From contig NZ_JBFUPK010000004.1 of NCBI RefSeq assembly GCF_041355105.1, positions 1 through 64,000 of the forward strand: a stretch of 64,000 bases of DNA, given 5' to 3'. Source of the stretch: Terriglobus sp. RCC_193. GTDB lineage: Bacteria; Acidobacteriota; Terriglobia; Terriglobales; Acidobacteriaceae. The notes under the pieces are model-generated. The model had not been told where the DNA came from. It did not search any database and saw nothing but the letters and a program-made list of their open reading frames with translations. The position numbers and the translations under genes are program-made. Shown in pieces: positions 63,095 through 64,000 of the stretch. The stretch's first letter is position 1. Every line of letters starts with the position of its first letter.

Positions 63095-63316
63095 AAGAAT
63101 GCAGGTCCTTCGACTTCGCTCAGGATGACGTTCTTTGAACGTATGAGCTTCGCTTTCGCGAAGCTGGTTTTTGGTTGTGGCTGGAAGGGATCGGCGGCCT
63201 TGGCGCGATGAAGTGTGTCGGGATTCTTCGCTTTGCTCAGAATGACGACCTTCGGTCGTTGATCGCGCTAAAACGCGCGATGCCCAGGAGAGCTTTCGCG
63301 CACCTGGGGCACCCGG
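63095..63316. repeat. Dispersed intergenic repeat cluster, copy 5
   Basis: Contains both forms of the hairpin module: GTCCT...AGGAT at 63105-63126 and ATTCT...AGAAT at 63223-63243. It also has AGCTTCGC-tttc-GCGAAGCT (63146-63165) and a variant CCCAGG...CCTGGG (63281-63308) followed by GGCAC. It lies between convergent genes. Confidence 0.85.
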
Positions 63317-63323
63317 TTTGTTG

Positions 63324-64000
63324 CTACTTCAGTCCGTAGATAACGATGGAGGATGAGCCGGAGGCCATGGGCCACGTGTTCGACTTCATGCCCGAGGTTA
63401 CGGCGATGCGTTGTTTGCCTGCGATGGCGTAGCTGATGACGCCACCTCCGATTGCGCCTCCCGTGGCGGTCTTCCATGCGATGTCGCCGGTCTTTGCGTT
63501 GAAGGCGTAGAGGGTACCGCCGAGATCGCCTGCGAAGAGGAGATTGCCTGCGGTGGGTGTTACGCCTCCTACGACGGGTGCGGGTGTGTGGAAGCTCCAT
63601 GCTTCTTTACCAGTGGCTGGATGGAATGCTTTGATCCAGCCGGTGGCTTGCGTGGGTGCGTCAAACGCGATTTTGGGTTTGGGTGTGGCGGTGCTGGAGA
63701 GGGTGGCGCACCAGTCGACGGCTCCGTTGTAGATGAGTTTGGTTGCGGGGGAGTAAGCGGGGTTGCTCCATTCGTTGCCGCCGAGTGTGCCGGGGCAGAC
63801 GTGGATGCCTTCTTTGGTGAGTGGTGCGGTTTCGTTGCTGACCGTGGTAGCGTTTGCTGTCCATGCAGGTTTGCCGGTCTTGATGTCGCCTGCGTAGATG
63901 CGTCCGTCTTTGGTGGCGGAGGCGAGCATGGCTTTGCCGTTGATGGAATAGAGCAGCGGTGCGGCGGAGACTTCCCAGTCATGGAAGTCGTGCGCGACGG
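63324..64000 (-). CDS. PQQ-type quinoprotein dehydrogenase, C-terminal part (partial)
   Basis: The frame runs off the right edge, so the start is missing. The last 225 or so residues show W-motif beta-propeller blades typical of PQQ-dependent alcohol/glucose dehydrogenases: VAHDFHDWEVSAAPLLY, ASATKDGRIYAGDIKTGKPAW, GNEWSNPAYSPATKLIYNGA, ATGWIKAFHPATGKEAW, GVTPTAGNLLFAGDLGGTLYAFNAKTGDIAW and a closing GGGVISYAIAGKQRIAV. Such enzymes are periplasmic and pass electrons to the respiratory chain. The substrate is not readable. An internal ATG at 63929 is not the true start, since homology continues upstream of it. Confidence 0.85.
   Translation of the reverse strand, partial: VAHDFHDWEVSAAPLLYSINGKAMLASATKDGRIYAGDIKTGKPAWTANATTVSNETAPLTKEGIHVCPGTLGGNEWSNPAYSPATKLIYNGAVDWCATLSSTATPKPKIAFDAPTQATGWIKAFHPATGKEAWSFHTPAPVVGGVTPTAGNLLFAGDLGGTLYAFNAKTGDIAWKTATGGAIGGGVISYAIAGKQRIAVTSGMKSNTWPMASGSSSIVIYGLK

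Noticed and set aside
1-64000. CRISPR arrays
   Set aside because: The repeated modules are not evenly spaced direct repeats with unique spacers, and no cas gene is present.
1-64000. tRNA and rRNA genes
   Set aside because: No cloverleaf with a TTCGANNC-type T-arm and acceptor stem, and no rRNA core sequence, was found in intergenic regions.

Overview
The window looks like a stretch of chromosome from a soil Acidobacteriota of the Terriglobales type (Terriglobus, Edaphobacter and Granulicella are the closest match by gene style). The reasons are a TonB-dependent receptor with an N-terminal carboxypeptidase-regulatory domain and a Gly/Pro/Arg-rich loop, DUF5666-like and DUF2393/DUF4230-like proteins, a PQQ-type quinoprotein, an Hfq/HflX pair, Kdo biosynthesis genes (so a Gram-negative envelope), and GC-rich coding sequence. 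This placement is inference from gene content only. I see no rRNA, tRNA, CRISPR array, prophage or transposase.

Layout. 1-310 is a dispersed-repeat cluster. 311-2178 holds hfq and hflX (minus). 2508-9879 (plus) holds a sugar-type aminotransferase, then the most unusual block of the window: a tight operon of carrier protein, acyl-CoA-dehydrogenase-like protein, amino acid:[carrier protein] ligase and a two-domain alpha/beta hydrolase, followed by kdsA and kdsD. 9876-13609 (minus) carries an APC amino-acid permease with no conventional start codon, an acyltransferase-3 membrane protein and an adenosine-deaminase-family enzyme. 13680-23260 is a mix: GH130-like secreted protein, GNAT, a 50-residue basic protein, UvrD/PcrA helicase, secreted RNase T2, two tandem paralogous small exported proteins with a shared leader, a LOG-family protein and an Old Yellow Enzyme.

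22535-34872 is a trehalose/alpha-glucan cluster built around a divergent promoter region: glgE, a treS-maltokinase fusion, a degenerate GT-A glycosyltransferase-like gene and a TM-helix protein on the minus strand; treY and treZ on the plus strand. Together these can convert trehalose to glucan through maltose-1-phosphate and glucan back to trehalose. 35026-39343 has a DUF5666-like protein and a TonB receptor sharing a Gly/Pro-rich tract. 39407-40762 is an aldehyde-dehydrogenase-fold protein lacking its catalytic residues.

40968-50104 (plus) is largely housekeeping: guanine deaminase, homoserine dehydrogenase, then nadC-birA-coaX-unknown-rRNA methyltransferase-comEC as one close-packed series. 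50114-56687 has selO, a YceI protein, an unknown membrane protein, dus, rpmE, an unknown exported protein and a DnaC-like ATPase. 57135-63058 has DUF2393-like, OmpA-like, MFS, DUF4230-like and L,D-transpeptidase genes. The right edge cuts a PQQ-type beta-propeller dehydrogenase. Intergenic regions of the right-hand part, and both ends of the window, carry a hairpin-forming dispersed repeat family, and a dense run of hairpins follows the OmpA-like gene.
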